64,000 bases of DNA from Eudoraea chungangensis (lineage in GTDB: Bacteria > Bacteroidota > Bacteroidia > Flavobacteriales > Flavobacteriaceae), in assembly GCF_029360665.1 (NCBI RefSeq), contig NZ_JARDUB010000006.1, positions 496,001-560,000 of the forward strand. Direction: 5' to 3'. The stretch's first letter is position 1; every line of letters starts with the position of its first letter. The position numbers and the translations under genes were made by a program. The notes under the pieces are model-generated. The model was not told the origin of the DNA and ran no database searches. It was given only the letters and a program-made list of their open reading frames with translations. Below are positions 35,720-44,955 of this stretch, piece by piece.

Positions 35720-37861
35720 TTATTCTGAAAGTTTGCTCTCCAATTCCAGCAAAAAGGTGTATTCCATGGCTGTTTCCTTCAAAGCCTCAAAGCGTCCTGA
35801 CGCTCCTCCATGGCCTGCCTCTAAATTGGTGTAAAAAAACAGTTTATTATTGTCTGTTTTATGGGTACGCAATTTGGCCACCCATTTTGCTGGTTCCCAA
35901 TACTGTACCTGCGAATCTTGCCAACCAGTAGTTACCAAAAGATGTGGATATTCCTGAGACTTAACATTATCATAAGGAGAATAAGACTTCATATAGTCGT
36001 AATATTCTTTTTGATTTGGATCCCCCCATTCGTCATATTCACCAGTTGTAAGCGGTATAGAGTCATCTAGCATGGTTGTAACAACATCCACAAAAGGGAC
36101 CGCCGCAATAACCCCATTATACAAATTAGGTTCCATATTAACGATCGCTCCCATCAGTAAGCCCCCTGCGGAACCTCCATAGGCATATAAATGATCGCTG
36201 CTCGTATAATTTTGCTCAATTAGAAACTTAGAGCAATCAATAAAATCGTAGAAAGTATTCTTTTTGTGCAAAAGTTTACCCTGGTCATACCAGTGTCGGC
36301 CAAGATATTCTCCACCTCGTATATGGGCAATTGCAAAGATGAATCCCCTATCTAATAAGCTCAATCGGACCGTAGAAAAATATGGGTCAGACGTACTGCC
36401 ATATGATCCATATCCATATAATAATAAAGGGCTGTCACCATCTAAAGGTGTATCCTTCCGATAGACTATGGAAATAGGCACTTTTTTCCCATCTCTGGCG
36501 GGGGCCCATATTCTTATTGATTGATAATTATCCTTATTAAAACTACCTCCTAGTACTTCTTGTTCTTTCTTTACGACAGCATTCCTGGTGACCATATTTA
36601 AGTCAATAATTGAATATGGTGCAAGCATAGAATTATAGACATATCTAAAAGAATCTGTTTCAAAATCAGGATTTACATATGGGTAAGCGATATAGGTTTC
36701 GTTATCGAAAGGGATATAATAACTCTCGCTTCCATCCCACCTATTAATCTTTAGCTTGTTTAAACCATTATCACGTTCCGTCAGGACATAAAAGTCTTTA
36801 AAAATCTCAATGTCTTCCAATAGAATGTCCTTCCTATGTCTAATAAACTCTTCCCAGTATTCTGAGGCCGTTTGTTCCTCAGAAACCTTCATTAATTTAA
36901 AATTTGTAGCCTTATCCTTATTAGTAAGGATATAAAAACTGTTTCCATAATGATAAATGGAATATTCTAACCCCCTTTCTCTTGGTGAAAAGAGTTTAAA
37001 TTCTCCTTTGGGATTGTCTGCATGGAGGAGCTGAAATTCGGATGTAAGCGTACTTAATGAACCTATTATTATATATTTCTTTGATTTTGATTTGTATACA
37101 AAGGTGTTAAACGTAGGGTCTTTTTCATGAAATACCAACTCATCTTCTATACTAGGTTGCCCTAATACATGTTTATAAATTTTATCTGACCTTAGAGTTA
37201 AAGGATCCTTTTTGGTATAGAACAAGGTCTTGTTATCGTTTGCCCAAACGGAGGCCCCAGTAGTATCATCTAATTTGTCATCAAATACTTCTCCAGTTTC
37301 GAGGTTTTTTATTTGCACATGGTATTGCCTTCTGCCTATGGTATCGGTTCCAAAAGCAGCCAATTTATTATTTGGACTAATAGAAACACCTTTTAGATTG
37401 TAAAACTCATGACCAACAGCGAGTTCATTACAATTAAATATTATTTCTTCACCTGCCTTTAAACTTTTTCTTTTTCTGGAATAGATTGGGTATTCCTTAC
37501 CCTTTTCATATCTCGTTATATACCAATAACCATTAAGCATATAAGGCAAAGACTCATCATCTTCCTTTATCCGTCCCTTCATTTCTTCAAATAATTCAGT
37601 CTGAAAGGATTTGGTGTGATTATTTAGTGTATGGTAGTACTTATTTTCGTCTTCTATATACTTTCGTACTTCCTTATTCTCGCGTTCTTTTAACCAATAA
37701 TACTCATCAATACGAATATCCCCATGCTTCTCTAAGTTCACCGCATGTTTTTTGGCCTTTGGGGCGCTAACAACATCCATTTTTTTATTTTGATTATGCC
37801 AAATATTAGTCATAACGAGTAAGGCTAATAAAATGACACCTATTTTAAAAAAGTATGTCAT
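35720..37861 (-). CDS. membrane-anchored or exported S9 peptidase (oligopeptidase B type)
   Basis: 713 residues from the ATG at 37861; the frame runs 8 codons further upstream. The N terminus has a hydrophobic segment (about 4-20), so it is exported or anchored. It has a beta-propeller domain followed by an alpha/beta hydrolase domain with the nucleophile motif YGGSAGGLLMG, the acid in TTGWQDSQV and the His in AGHGGASG. The GEYDEWGDPN segment is typical of oligopeptidase B, which cleaves short peptides after basic residues. It is divergent from the YbaB gene. Confidence 0.92.
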   Translation of the reverse strand: MTYFFKIGVILLALLVMTNIWHNQNKKMDVVSAPKAKKHAVNLEKHGDIRIDEYYWLKERENKEVRKYIEDENKYYHTLNNHTKSFQTELFEEMKGRIKEDDESLPYMLNGYWYITRYEKGKEYPIYSRKRKSLKAGEEIIFNCNELAVGHEFYNLKGVSISPNNKLAAFGTDTIGRRQYHVQIKNLETGEVFDDKLDDTTGASVWANDNKTLFYTKKDPLTLRSDKIYKHVLGQPSIEDELVFHEKDPTFNTFVYKSKSKKYIIIGSLSTLTSEFQLLHADNPKGEFKLFSPRERGLEYSIYHYGNSFYILTNKDKATNFKLMKVSEEQTASEYWEEFIRHRKDILLEDIEIFKDFYVLTERDNGLNKLKINRWDGSESYYIPFDNETYIAYPYVNPDFETDSFRYVYNSMLAPYSIIDLNMVTRNAVVKKEQEVLGGSFNKDNYQSIRIWAPARDGKKVPISIVYRKDTPLDGDSPLLLYGYGSYGSTSDPYFSTVRLSLLDRGFIFAIAHIRGGEYLGRHWYDQGKLLHKKNTFYDFIDCSKFLIEQNYTSSDHLYAYGGSAGGLLMGAIVNMEPNLYNGVIAAVPFVDVVTTMLDDSIPLTTGEYDEWGDPNQKEYYDYMKSYSPYDNVKSQEYPHLLVTTGWQDSQVQYWEPAKWVAKLRTHKTDNNKLFFYTNLEAGHGGASGRFEALKETAMEYTFLLELESKLSE

Positions 37862-37890
37862 TATAAATATTTTTAAAGGGCGCAATTTAG

Positions 37891-37898
37891 TAATTTTG
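37891..37898 (+). promoter_or_regulatory. -7 promoter element for the YbaB gene
   Basis: TAATTTTG matches TAnnTTTG and ends 26 bp before the ATG at 37925; no clear -33 TTTG. Confidence 0.5.
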
Positions 37899-37924
37899 TT
37901 ATTAGAACCCTTAAAAAGTATAAT

Positions 37925-38251
37925 ATGTTTGGAGATATCATGGGAATGATGGGAAAGCTGAAAGAAACACAGAAAAAGGTAGAAGAAACAAAGGAACGAC
38001 TAAACCTAGTTAGTATACAAGAAAAATCAGCCGATAATCTAGTGTCCGTTACCATTACAGCTAATAGAAGCATAAAATCTATTGAAATTGATGACTCTTT
38101 ATTATCAGAAAAGGAAAAGTTAGAGGATTATTTAGTTTTAACGGTAAATAGAGCAATCGAAAAAGCTACTGAAATTAACGAAAAAGAATTGGCAGCAGTT
38201 GCAAAAGAAGGTATGCCGAACATTCCAGGTTTAGATTCCATGTTCAAATAA
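37925..38251 (+). CDS. YbaB/EbfC family nucleoid-associated protein
   Basis: 108 residues. The N-terminal helix [21 protein letters not shown] and the central [17 protein letters not shown] strand region match YbaB/EbfC, a small dimeric DNA-binding protein of the nucleoid. Length is typical. The usual partners dnaX and recR are absent here, as often in Bacteroidota. The DUF1508 gene follows 63 bp downstream on the same strand. Confidence 0.92.
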   Translation: MFGDIMGMMGKLKETQKKVEETKERLNLVSIQEKSADNLVSVTITANRSIKSIEIDDSLLSEKEKLEDYLVLTVNRAIEKATEINEKELAAVAKEGMPNIPGLDSMFK

Positions 38252-38314
38252 GTATTCGGGATATTTTTAAAGTACAATCCAACTTCTATGTACACTTATA
38301 ATCTATAGTTTTAG

Positions 38315-38635
38315 ATGATTAGAATTACAAAACAAGATAGTAATTATTTTAGCTTCAGCTTACTTTCAGAGCAGGGCACTATTTTGTTTGAAAGTGTTAC
38401 ATTCCCGGAGAGAAACGTATTGTATGAGGCATTTCACACTTTGAAAGCTTCTGAAGAAAAAAGAGTTCGCTTTGAACGAAAAACCGATCATCAGGGTAAT
38501 TTTGTTTTTATAGTGAAAGATGCCTCAGGAAACCCTTTGGGTAAAAGCCAGCTTTATAATTCTGAAGCTGGAATGGAAAATGGTATTAAAAATTTAAAAA
38601 ATCGAATCAGGCATATTGAAATTACCAAGAACTAA
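38315..38635 (+). CDS. DUF1508 (YegP-type) protein
   Basis: 106 residues built of two similar halves of about 50 residues, each with a beta-hairpin then helix (YFSFSLLSEQGTILFES and FVFIVKDASGNPLGKS). This tandem arrangement is typical of YegP/DUF1508 proteins, which are small and of unknown function. It is cytosolic. The stop overlaps the convergent threonine aldolase stop in CTAA. Confidence 0.88.
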   Translation: MIRITKQDSNYFSFSLLSEQGTILFESVTFPERNVLYEAFHTLKASEEKRVRFERKTDHQGNFVFIVKDASGNPLGKSQLYNSEAGMENGIKNLKNRIRHIEITKN

Positions 38636-39654
38636 ATTGATTTTAGCACTCTAATAACCTCATAATGCATTTGCTCTGTATAGTCTAAATGTGTAACCAT
38701 CCTTAACTTGCCATCACCCATTCCAATAAGTTGAATATTTTTCTTACCCATTAGTTCAATAAAAGCTGTATCGGTCATTTCTGATTCTCTTATTTCAAAA
38801 ATAACAATATTGGTCTCTGTAGGTTCCACTTTTTTAACATAGGACATGTCTGCCAAAGTGCTAGCCAGTTCTTTTGCCTTGCCGTGATCTTCTTTGAGTC
38901 TATCTATATGGTTATCGAGCGCATATATTCCGGCCGCTGCCAAATAACCTGCCTGCCTCATGCCACCTCCTAATACTTTTCGTATGCGAAGCGCCTTATC
39001 AATTAATACTCTATCCCCAACCAATAATGAACCTACCGGACATCCCAAACCTTTACTTAAGCAAACACTAATACTGTCGAATAATTCTCCAAATACTTCC
39101 GGAGAATGATTACCAGCTACTAGGGCATTCCACAAACGGGCGCCATCTAAGTGGTAAGACAAATTGTTCTCGGTGCAAACTTCTTTAATTTCTACTAGGT
39201 CGTTTAAATCCCAACACGCTCCTCCCCCTTTATTTGTTGTATTTTCAATACAGACCAGAGATGTAAGTGGGCTATGATAAAAATCGGGAGGATTAATGGC
39301 TTTTTTAACCTGCAATGCCGTCATCATCCCTCTCTCACCATCCACTAATTTACAGGAAACACCGCTGTTAAAACTAACTCCCCCTCCTTCATAATTATAG
39401 ACATGAGCATATTTATCACAGATTAATTGTTCCCCTGCTTGCGTATGCAGTTTAATGGCGGTTTGGTTGGTCATGGTTCCACTGGGAAAAAACAAGGCAG
39501 CTTCCATCTTAAACATGGCCGCGGCTTTTTCCTCTAAGGCATTTACAGAAGGGTCGTGCTTAAAAACATCATCTCCCACCTCTGCTGAAAACATCGCCTT
39601 CAACATTTCTGGTGTCGGTTTTGTAACCGTGTCACTTATAAGATTTATCCCCAT
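38632..39654 (-). CDS. ltaE: low-specificity L-threonine aldolase
   Basis: 340 residues, fold type I PLP enzyme that cleaves L-threonine or allo-threonine to glycine and acetaldehyde. The N terminus NLISDTVTKPTPEML, the LIGDDVF-like VGDDVFKHDPSV block, and the lysine motif VCLSKGLGCPVGS are diagnostic; HLDGARLWNA holds the Asp-Gly-Ala-Arg conserved in the family. It starts only 2 bp after the stop of the zinc-protease gene and is likely co-transcribed with it. Confidence 0.92.
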   Translation of the reverse strand: MGINLISDTVTKPTPEMLKAMFSAEVGDDVFKHDPSVNALEEKAAAMFKMEAALFFPSGTMTNQTAIKLHTQAGEQLICDKYAHVYNYEGGGVSFNSGVSCKLVDGERGMMTALQVKKAINPPDFYHSPLTSLVCIENTTNKGGGACWDLNDLVEIKEVCTENNLSYHLDGARLWNALVAGNHSPEVFGELFDSISVCLSKGLGCPVGSLLVGDRVLIDKALRIRKVLGGGMRQAGYLAAAGIYALDNHIDRLKEDHGKAKELASTLADMSYVKKVEPTETNIVIFEIRESEMTDTAFIELMGKKNIQLIGMGDGKLRMVTHLDYTEQMHYEVIRVLKSI

Positions 39655-39656
39655 TT

Positions 39657-42065
39657 TTATGGCTTAAAAACAATTGGACAGTCCATACCTATCGGAGATC
39701 CATCAGGAATTTTTTGAGCTTCAATAACTTTAAATTCTTTTGGTTCCTTATTAAATTGATTGATTCTTCGAAGCATTTCTTTCGATATAGCGTCGTCCTT
39801 TGAAGCAATGGTCCTTTTAATAGTATCCAAAGCATTGAAGGCGATGCCATTTACTTGGGGATGCACATCCGGACTGACCGAAAGATTCATGATATGGTAC
39901 AAGACTCTAAAGTTTATGGTTTGCTGTATTTCCCTCAAATAAGTTCCTTTTGATGACTTATTAATTGTATTTAGTACTACCTGATCCAAAACTTCTTGTA
40001 AACCTAGCTGTCCTGAATCCAGACTTTTTTGCTGTACCAGACGTGAAGCTCTCTGTGGATGCAATAAGAAAAATAAGGTCATATCTGCGGCTGTTTCTGC
40101 GGCAGCAAGCGCATCAAAACCTACTCCTATTCTACCTTTAAAGGACTCTCTAGTACTAGAATAACCTATGGCCCGAGGTGGAAAAAGCAAAAGTTTTTCT
40201 TCTGGAATGCCAAGGATATTGGCATCTAAAGTCCTTAAAACTTGTTTTAAAGCTAATTCTTGTTCTTCTTTTGGTAAATATTCTACGACTTTTTGTCCAT
40301 CACCTTTCACCGTATAATTATAATCTAATCCCCCTATTAGTTTTGTGGCTGCTTCGGTTTGGTACCTATGTAAAAAATAGAGTGGAACGAAAACGTCTTC
40401 TAAAAGCGTATTTGGATCGTTCTTTTTAATATTATCAATAGAAAACTGCTTAATCCCAACTTCCCTTACTTCTAATATATCTTGGAGTTCGGTATATGCT
40501 TTGTCTCCATTGTCCCAAAGATGGCCAAAAGCATGAGCGCCTCCTGCTGCCCTTGCATCGGCATCTCCTATAAACCTAAGACCTTTTTTGGTTGCATTTT
40601 CTAATATTCTATTTAAATACGCCACCTCTTCTTCTTCACTAGGAATAATGGCATAGTTGTAGGCGACGGTTACCTTGTCCCAGTCTCCTATTCCTGTATC
40701 ATAGGCATTACTAAAATCAATCTTACCATTTTTTACTACTAACTTTGGATGCGGATAATCCATAACAGAAGCTCTGTTGTTTGTGCTAGCAGCAAAATTG
40801 TGCGTAAATCCCAGCGTATGCCCTATTTCATGTGCAGACAACTGACGTATCCTAGCTAGGGCAAGCTCAAGCATTTTAGAATCGTCTGCATCTTTATCCT
40901 GATAAGGTTTATCTGACAGGGCCTGTGCTATTAAAAAATCCTGCCTTATCCGCAGACTGCCAAGACTTACATGTCCCTTAATAATTTCCCCTGTTCTGGG
41001 ATCTGTGATACTTGCGCCATAACTCCAGCCTCTAGTAGATCGGTGCACCCATTGTATTACATTATATCTCACATCTAACGGGTCTGCCTCATCTGGCAGC
41101 ATTTTTAGTTGAAAGGCGTTTTTAAAACCGATGGACTCAAAGGCTTCGTTCCACCATTTACCTCCCTCCAAAAGAGCGGATCTTACTGGCTCAGGTGTGC
41201 CATTATCCAAGTAATATACAATGGGTTCCACGGCTTCACTGATTGCTGCAGTTGGGTCCTTTTTTTCTAATCTATGTCTAGTTACGAAGCGTTTTAAGAT
41301 AGGTTCATCGATGGGGGTGGCATAATCATAATAGGAAAAGGGATAAGAGCCACAACGAGGGTCAAATACTCTTTCTTTATATCCTGCAGGGGGCAATTCA
41401 ATAAAAGAATGGTGCTGTGCCACCGTAACAATATCCGCATTAGGAGTAACAGATTTTATATATTCGCCTTTAGCATCTCCGTTAAAGGTAAGATATACAT
41501 CAAACTCAACATTTTTGGGAAATGCTTTTGTTCTTTCTAAATTAAGGGCGCTTTTTGATTTATCAAGCTTAAAAGTTCCTTGTTTTTTTTGTTTGAGTAC
41601 TTTGGCCACCCCTTTGGTATCCTGCATGAGAAAATCAGAAATATCAATTATATACTTTCCGGCTATTTCTTTCTCAATTGGAAATCCGTACAAGATAGAT
41701 TTGGCAAAAGCTTGTTCTACCGATTTGCGCTCCAAAGCATTATTTGATATAGCCCGGTATTTTAAATTAGGCTGTACCAGCAAGATCTTAGTTCCTGCCT
41801 TTTTGAAAAATACAAGACGTTCTTCTCCAAGTTGTCCGCGGTCTAAACCTATATCATTGCTCCCTATACCACTGCTTAAGGAATTTACATACAAAAAGGG
41901 TTTATCTAATTCGGTAACCTCTAAATAGACTTTATCCGTTTGCTGGTCATGATAATAATTAAATAGGCCTGAATTCTTTTTAAAGCTCGTATTATTTTCA
42001 TCGAATTGCGCCTGAAGCCCGTTCATAAACACAATGGAACAAAGTAATAAGTAGATGTTTTTCAT
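39657..42065 (-). CDS. exported zinc-dependent metalloprotease, DUF5117 type
   Basis: 802 residues. A signal peptide (residues 1-19, ending GLQAQ) leads into an N-terminal DUF5117-type domain, then a met-zincin peptidase domain with the long motif SAHEIGHTLGFTHNF, where the two His, Glu and third His bind zinc and catalyse. The RRSTRGWSYGASITDPRTGE segment before the motif is typical of this Bacteroidota family. It probably acts in the periplasm or outside; substrates are unknown. Confidence 0.92.
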   Translation of the reverse strand: MKNIYLLLCSIVFMNGLQAQFDENNTSFKKNSGLFNYYHDQQTDKVYLEVTELDKPFLYVNSLSSGIGSNDIGLDRGQLGEERLVFFKKAGTKILLVQPNLKYRAISNNALERKSVEQAFAKSILYGFPIEKEIAGKYIIDISDFLMQDTKGVAKVLKQKKQGTFKLDKSKSALNLERTKAFPKNVEFDVYLTFNGDAKGEYIKSVTPNADIVTVAQHHSFIELPPAGYKERVFDPRCGSYPFSYYDYATPIDEPILKRFVTRHRLEKKDPTAAISEAVEPIVYYLDNGTPEPVRSALLEGGKWWNEAFESIGFKNAFQLKMLPDEADPLDVRYNVIQWVHRSTRGWSYGASITDPRTGEIIKGHVSLGSLRIRQDFLIAQALSDKPYQDKDADDSKMLELALARIRQLSAHEIGHTLGFTHNFAASTNNRASVMDYPHPKLVVKNGKIDFSNAYDTGIGDWDKVTVAYNYAIIPSEEEEVAYLNRILENATKKGLRFIGDADARAAGGAHAFGHLWDNGDKAYTELQDILEVREVGIKQFSIDNIKKNDPNTLLEDVFVPLYFLHRYQTEAATKLIGGLDYNYTVKGDGQKVVEYLPKEEQELALKQVLRTLDANILGIPEEKLLLFPPRAIGYSSTRESFKGRIGVGFDALAAAETAADMTLFFLLHPQRASRLVQQKSLDSGQLGLQEVLDQVVLNTINKSSKGTYLREIQQTINFRVLYHIMNLSVSPDVHPQVNGIAFNALDTIKRTIASKDDAISKEMLRRINQFNKEPKEFKVIEAQKIPDGSPIGMDCPIVFKP

Positions 42066-42262
42066 AGTTTTATATCAAGGTCTAAATTTATGTAAATTAG
42101 TTTAATACTTTCTAAATTCGTTTTCATTTATAATTAAAATCCTATTTACCAAAAAAACCTGATGACTAGATTTTTTATCATCAGTATTATTTTACAGTTA
42201 TCTCTTCAAACAATAAGGTATATTAAAACACAATTAACGTGCACTAAAATCAAAAAAAGACC

Positions 42263-42292
42263 TTTGTCAACGTTTAAAGATTAGTATTTTTA
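42263..42292 (+). promoter_or_regulatory. prfB promoter
   Basis: TTTG at 42263-42266, 18-bp spacer, TATTTTTA at 42285-42292, one mismatch to TAnnTTTG; 16 bp before the ATG at 42309. Confidence 0.5.
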
Positions 42293-42308
42293 CCCAAAAA
42301 TTTTATTT

Positions 42309-43401
42309 ATGCTTACTACAGATCAATACAAAGATCTTATAGATCGCCTTGGTGCGTTAAGGAGGTATCTTTGACATTGATGCCAAACTTATTGAGATAG
42401 AAAACGAAGAAGAAAAAACCATGGCCCCAGGATTCTGGGACAACCCACAAGAGGCCCAGGAACAGATGAAGTTAGTGCAGTCCAAAAAAAAATGGGTCTC
42501 GGACTATAATGCGGCATTTGAAAAATCAAACGATTTAGAAGTACTAATGGAATTTGCCAAGGAAGGTGAAGTTCCTGAGGAGGAGGTCCAGGAAAACTAC
42601 AATAATCTATTAGATTTAATTGAAAATCTTGAATTTCGTAACATGCTCTCTGAGGAAGGAGATGACATGACTGCGATATTGCAAATAACAGCAGGTGCAG
42701 GAGGTACAGAAAGCTGTGACTGGGCGGCTATGCTTATGCGTATGTATATGATGTGGGCCGAGAAGAATAGTTATAAAATAAAGGAACTCAATTACCAAGA
42801 AGGAGATGTTGCGGGCATAAAAACTGTCACTCTAGAAATTGCAGGAGAATATGCTTTTGGATGGTTAAAAGGAGAGAATGGCGTTCATCGCTTGGTAAGA
42901 ATTTCTCCTTTCGACAGCAATGCCAAACGTCATACTTCTTTTGCTTCCGTCTATGTGTATCCCTTGGCCGACGATAGTATAGAAATCGATGTGAATCCTG
43001 CCGATATTGAAATTACAACTTCTAGGTCTAGTGGTGCTGGCGGACAAAACGTCAATAAGGTTGAAACTAAGGTCCAACTAGTTCATAAACCTACAGGCAT
43101 ACAAATTTCCTGTTCTGATTCCAGGTCCCAGCATGATAATAGGGCTACTGCAATGAAAATGCTTAAATCTCAATTATACGAAATAGAGCTACGAAAAAAA
43201 CAAGAAGCTCGCAATGAAATTGAGGCCTCTAAAATGAAAATTGAATGGGGGTCTCAAATAAGAAATTATGTAATGCATCCATACAAACTAGTTAAAGATG
43301 TACGAACGGCTGAAGAAACTGGCAATGTCGATGCAGTAATGGATGGAGATATAGATAATTTTTTAAAAGCTTATCTCATGGCTGCCGGGCAGCAAGAATA
43401 G
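42309..43401 (+). CDS. prfB: peptide chain release factor 2 with programmed +1 frameshift
   Basis: Releases peptides at UGA and UAA stops. The gene starts at 42309 and reads 21 codons to an in-frame TGA at 42372-42374; the context AGGAGG TAT CTT TGAC is the classic +1 frameshift site, with the Shine-Dalgarno-like AGGAGG just before it. After the shift the frame continues from GAC at 42373, giving about 363 residues. Downstream motifs are SPF (VRISPFDSN), which reads the stop codon, and GGQ ([11 protein letters not shown]), which triggers hydrolysis. The shift lets RF2 control its own level. Confidence 0.97.
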
Positions 43402-43438
43402 CCTATTGAAAAAATTGAATAAAAATAACATCAATACT

Positions 43439-43783
43439 ATGATTCAAATATACCATAACCCGAGATGCAGAAAATCTAGAGAAGGACTAGCTGTAGTGAA
43501 AAGTTCGGGACAAGATTATGAGGTAATAGAATATCTTAAAACCATACCATCTACAAAAGACTTACAAGGAATTCTTACTGCCCTAAAGATTAAACCAATC
43601 GAATTGATCCGGAAAAACGAAGTAGTCTGGAAAGAACTTTTTAAAGGCAAAGATTTAAGCGATGAGAAAATTATCGAGGCCATGTCCGAGTATCCTAAAT
43701 TAATTGAGAGACCGATAATAATTAATGGGAATAAGGCCATCATAGGAAGGCCCACAGAAATAATTCAAGATTTCCTCAATTGA
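43439..43783 (+). CDS. arsC: ArsC-type arsenate reductase
   Basis: 114 residues from the ATG at 43439; the longer frame from TTG at 43406 would add 11 Lys/Asn-rich residues. Thioredoxin-like fold with the catalytic Cys10 in HNPRCRKSREGL and the Arg in IERPIIING. Homologues reduce arsenate with glutathione or glutaredoxin; some members of this ArsC/Spx-like family have other roles. No ars operon neighbours are seen, so arsenic resistance is not certain. It lies 37 bp after prfB on the same strand. Confidence 0.9.
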   Translation: MIQIYHNPRCRKSREGLAVVKSSGQDYEVIEYLKTIPSTKDLQGILTALKIKPIELIRKNEVVWKELFKGKDLSDEKIIEAMSEYPKLIERPIIINGNKAIIGRPTEIIQDFLN

Positions 43784-43881
43784 GCGTCTTCGGTAAACTA
43801 AATATAAATATTCCTAGAAGAATCGTATTTTTGCATAAAGGACTCAAGAATAAACATAAAATTTATCCATAGTCCATACTA

Positions 43882-43889
43882 TATATTTG
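43882..43889 (+). promoter_or_regulatory. possible -7 element for the 169-residue secreted protein
   Basis: TATATTTG matches TAnnTTTG and ends 15 bp before the ATG at 43905. A second match, TATTTTTG, lies at 43826-43833. Confidence 0.45.
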
Positions 43890-43904
43890 TAATTTCCTAA
43901 TACT

Positions 43905-44414
43905 ATGAAAGGTGGAATCTGTAATTATTTACTAGTGATGATCTTAATCATTACTGGATTTAGTGAAATTCAGGCCCAAATTAATAACAACATGTACAAT
44001 AACCGTTACAATGGCGGTTATGGAAGAGGTCCCAGTACGGTTCCGAGAGGTCCGGTAGAGCCAGAAAGAGAGCCAGAGAAGCTCACTGCCGAAGAAATTG
44101 TTAACAATGAAATGCCAAAGATAACTGAAGCTCTTGAATTAAATGACTTTGAACAAGCAGTTGTTTCTTCTATCCTTACTAAGTATATGCAACAACGGAT
44201 TGAACTTAAAATATTGGAACTTCCCGCGGAACAAACCTTAGAAAAGCACAAACAAATTAAAGAAAATCAGGAAGCAGAACTTAAAGCTGGTCTCCCTGAA
44301 GAGAAATACAATAAAATGCTTGAGCTTCGAAAAGAAGGTTATAATAAGTTAAAGAAGAAAAAGAAAAAAAAGGAGAAAAAATCCAAAAAGAAGGAAGAAG
44401 AAGTAAAAGGCTAA
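43905..44414 (+). CDS. secreted protein with Lys-rich tail, unknown function
   Basis: 169 residues with a signal peptide (residues 1-25, ending EIQAQ), then a short Asn/Tyr/Gly-rich linker, a Pro/Glu segment, a helical region (about 65-145, with many Glu/Lys/Leu), and a C terminus dominated by lysine (KKKKKKKEKKSKKKEEE). No known motif. A Lys-rich tail also occurs on the outer-membrane protein at 30883-31959. It is a likely envelope protein. Confidence 0.75.
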   Translation: MKGGICNYLLVMILIITGFSEIQAQINNNMYNNRYNGGYGRGPSTVPRGPVEPEREPEKLTAEEIVNNEMPKITEALELNDFEQAVVSSILTKYMQQRIELKILELPAEQTLEKHKQIKENQEAELKAGLPEEKYNKMLELRKEGYNKLKKKKKKKEKKSKKKEEEVKG

Positions 44415-44448
44415 AAATTCGTGAGTTCAATAGTTATATAGCCTAGTG

Positions 44449-44546
44449 TTAGTTAAAGTGTAATTCTAATACCGCATCTTCACCAATACGACAGTCTTCC
44501 CAGATCTTAAAGTCGCCCTTGCGCTGAAAACATCTTTATTACAAAA
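44449..44546 (-). pseudogene. possible gene remnant
   Basis: Two overlapping minus-strand frames have coding-like composition without a usable start: one, ending TAG at 44466-44468, reads DVFSARATLRSGKTVVLVKMRY; the other, ending TAA at 44449-44451, reads GDFKIWEDCRIGEDAVLELHFN. Both are closed by stops just upstream. This looks like the decayed 3' end of a gene, but I cannot name the source. Confidence 0.3.
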
Positions 44547-44628
44547 TTACCTCAAGGAAAATTAGATAAGCTTGCTTACACCTATAAATACTAAAAGGTT
44601 CTGCGTGTAAAAAACTTAGGGAAATAGA

Positions 44629-44805
44629 TTATAACTGTTCTCTCTCTGCCTTTTTAGCTTCACGCTTTTCTTTCCATATTTCAAGAAGGTTACCTCCTAA
44701 CCAATAGGGAACTACAAAGGCTAATAAAAAAATCATTAACCAAAACCCTATGGTAATAATGGTTAAAAATGCTAAAAAACCTAAATACTGGTCAAATTCG
44801 AACAT
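44629..44805 (-). CDS. 58-residue small membrane protein
   Basis: An open frame starting MFEFDQYLGFLAFLT and ending EREQL. It has one long hydrophobic helix (about 8-35), a PYWLGG turn, and a strongly charged amphipathic C-terminal helix with many Lys/Glu/Arg residues. A consensus promoter on the same strand (TTTG, 21 bp, TATCTTTG at 44825-44857) sits 19 bp before the ATG, which is good evidence for a real gene. The family is not recognised; an inner-membrane protein is likely. Confidence 0.75.
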   Translation of the reverse strand: MFEFDQYLGFLAFLTIITIGFWLMIFLLAFVVPYWLGGNLLEIWKEKREAKKAEREQL

Positions 44806-44824
44806 AGTTGCATGCTTTGATACG

Positions 44825-44857
44825 CAAAGATAGTTTGATTTTGGGTATTAAAACAAA
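44825..44857 (-). promoter_or_regulatory. promoter of the 58-residue membrane protein gene
   Basis: On the minus strand TTTG at 44854-44857, 21-bp spacer, TATCTTTG at 44825-44832: full consensus. Confidence 0.8.
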
Positions 44858-44925
44858 CCAAATTAAAAAAAAATTTCAGGGCCATAAAAAATATAGTTCA
44901 TACACCAAAATAGGTCCTCATATAG

Positions 44926-44933
44926 TACCTTTG
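44926..44933 (+). promoter_or_regulatory. -7 promoter element for fumC
   Basis: TACCTTTG matches TAnnTTTG and ends 22 bp before the fumC ATG at 44956; no clear -33 TTTG. Confidence 0.6.
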
Positions 44934-44955
44934 TTACTACTTAAATTTTAGTGAA

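Noticed and set aside
41515-41928. 137-codon plus-strand frame inside the DUF5117-type protease
   Set aside because: Antisense shadow; the protease frame carries a signal peptide and HExxH motif over the whole length.
42159-42184. 7-bp inverted repeat CTGATGA/TCATCAG upstream of prfB
   Set aside because: Stem short, loop 12 bases, no T tail on either strand, and not placed at a gene end; likely chance in AT-rich DNA.
42162-42284. 40-codon frame upstream of prfB starting MTRFFIISII
   Set aside because: Overlaps the prfB -33 region, has no promoter of its own and no conserved character; probably chance.
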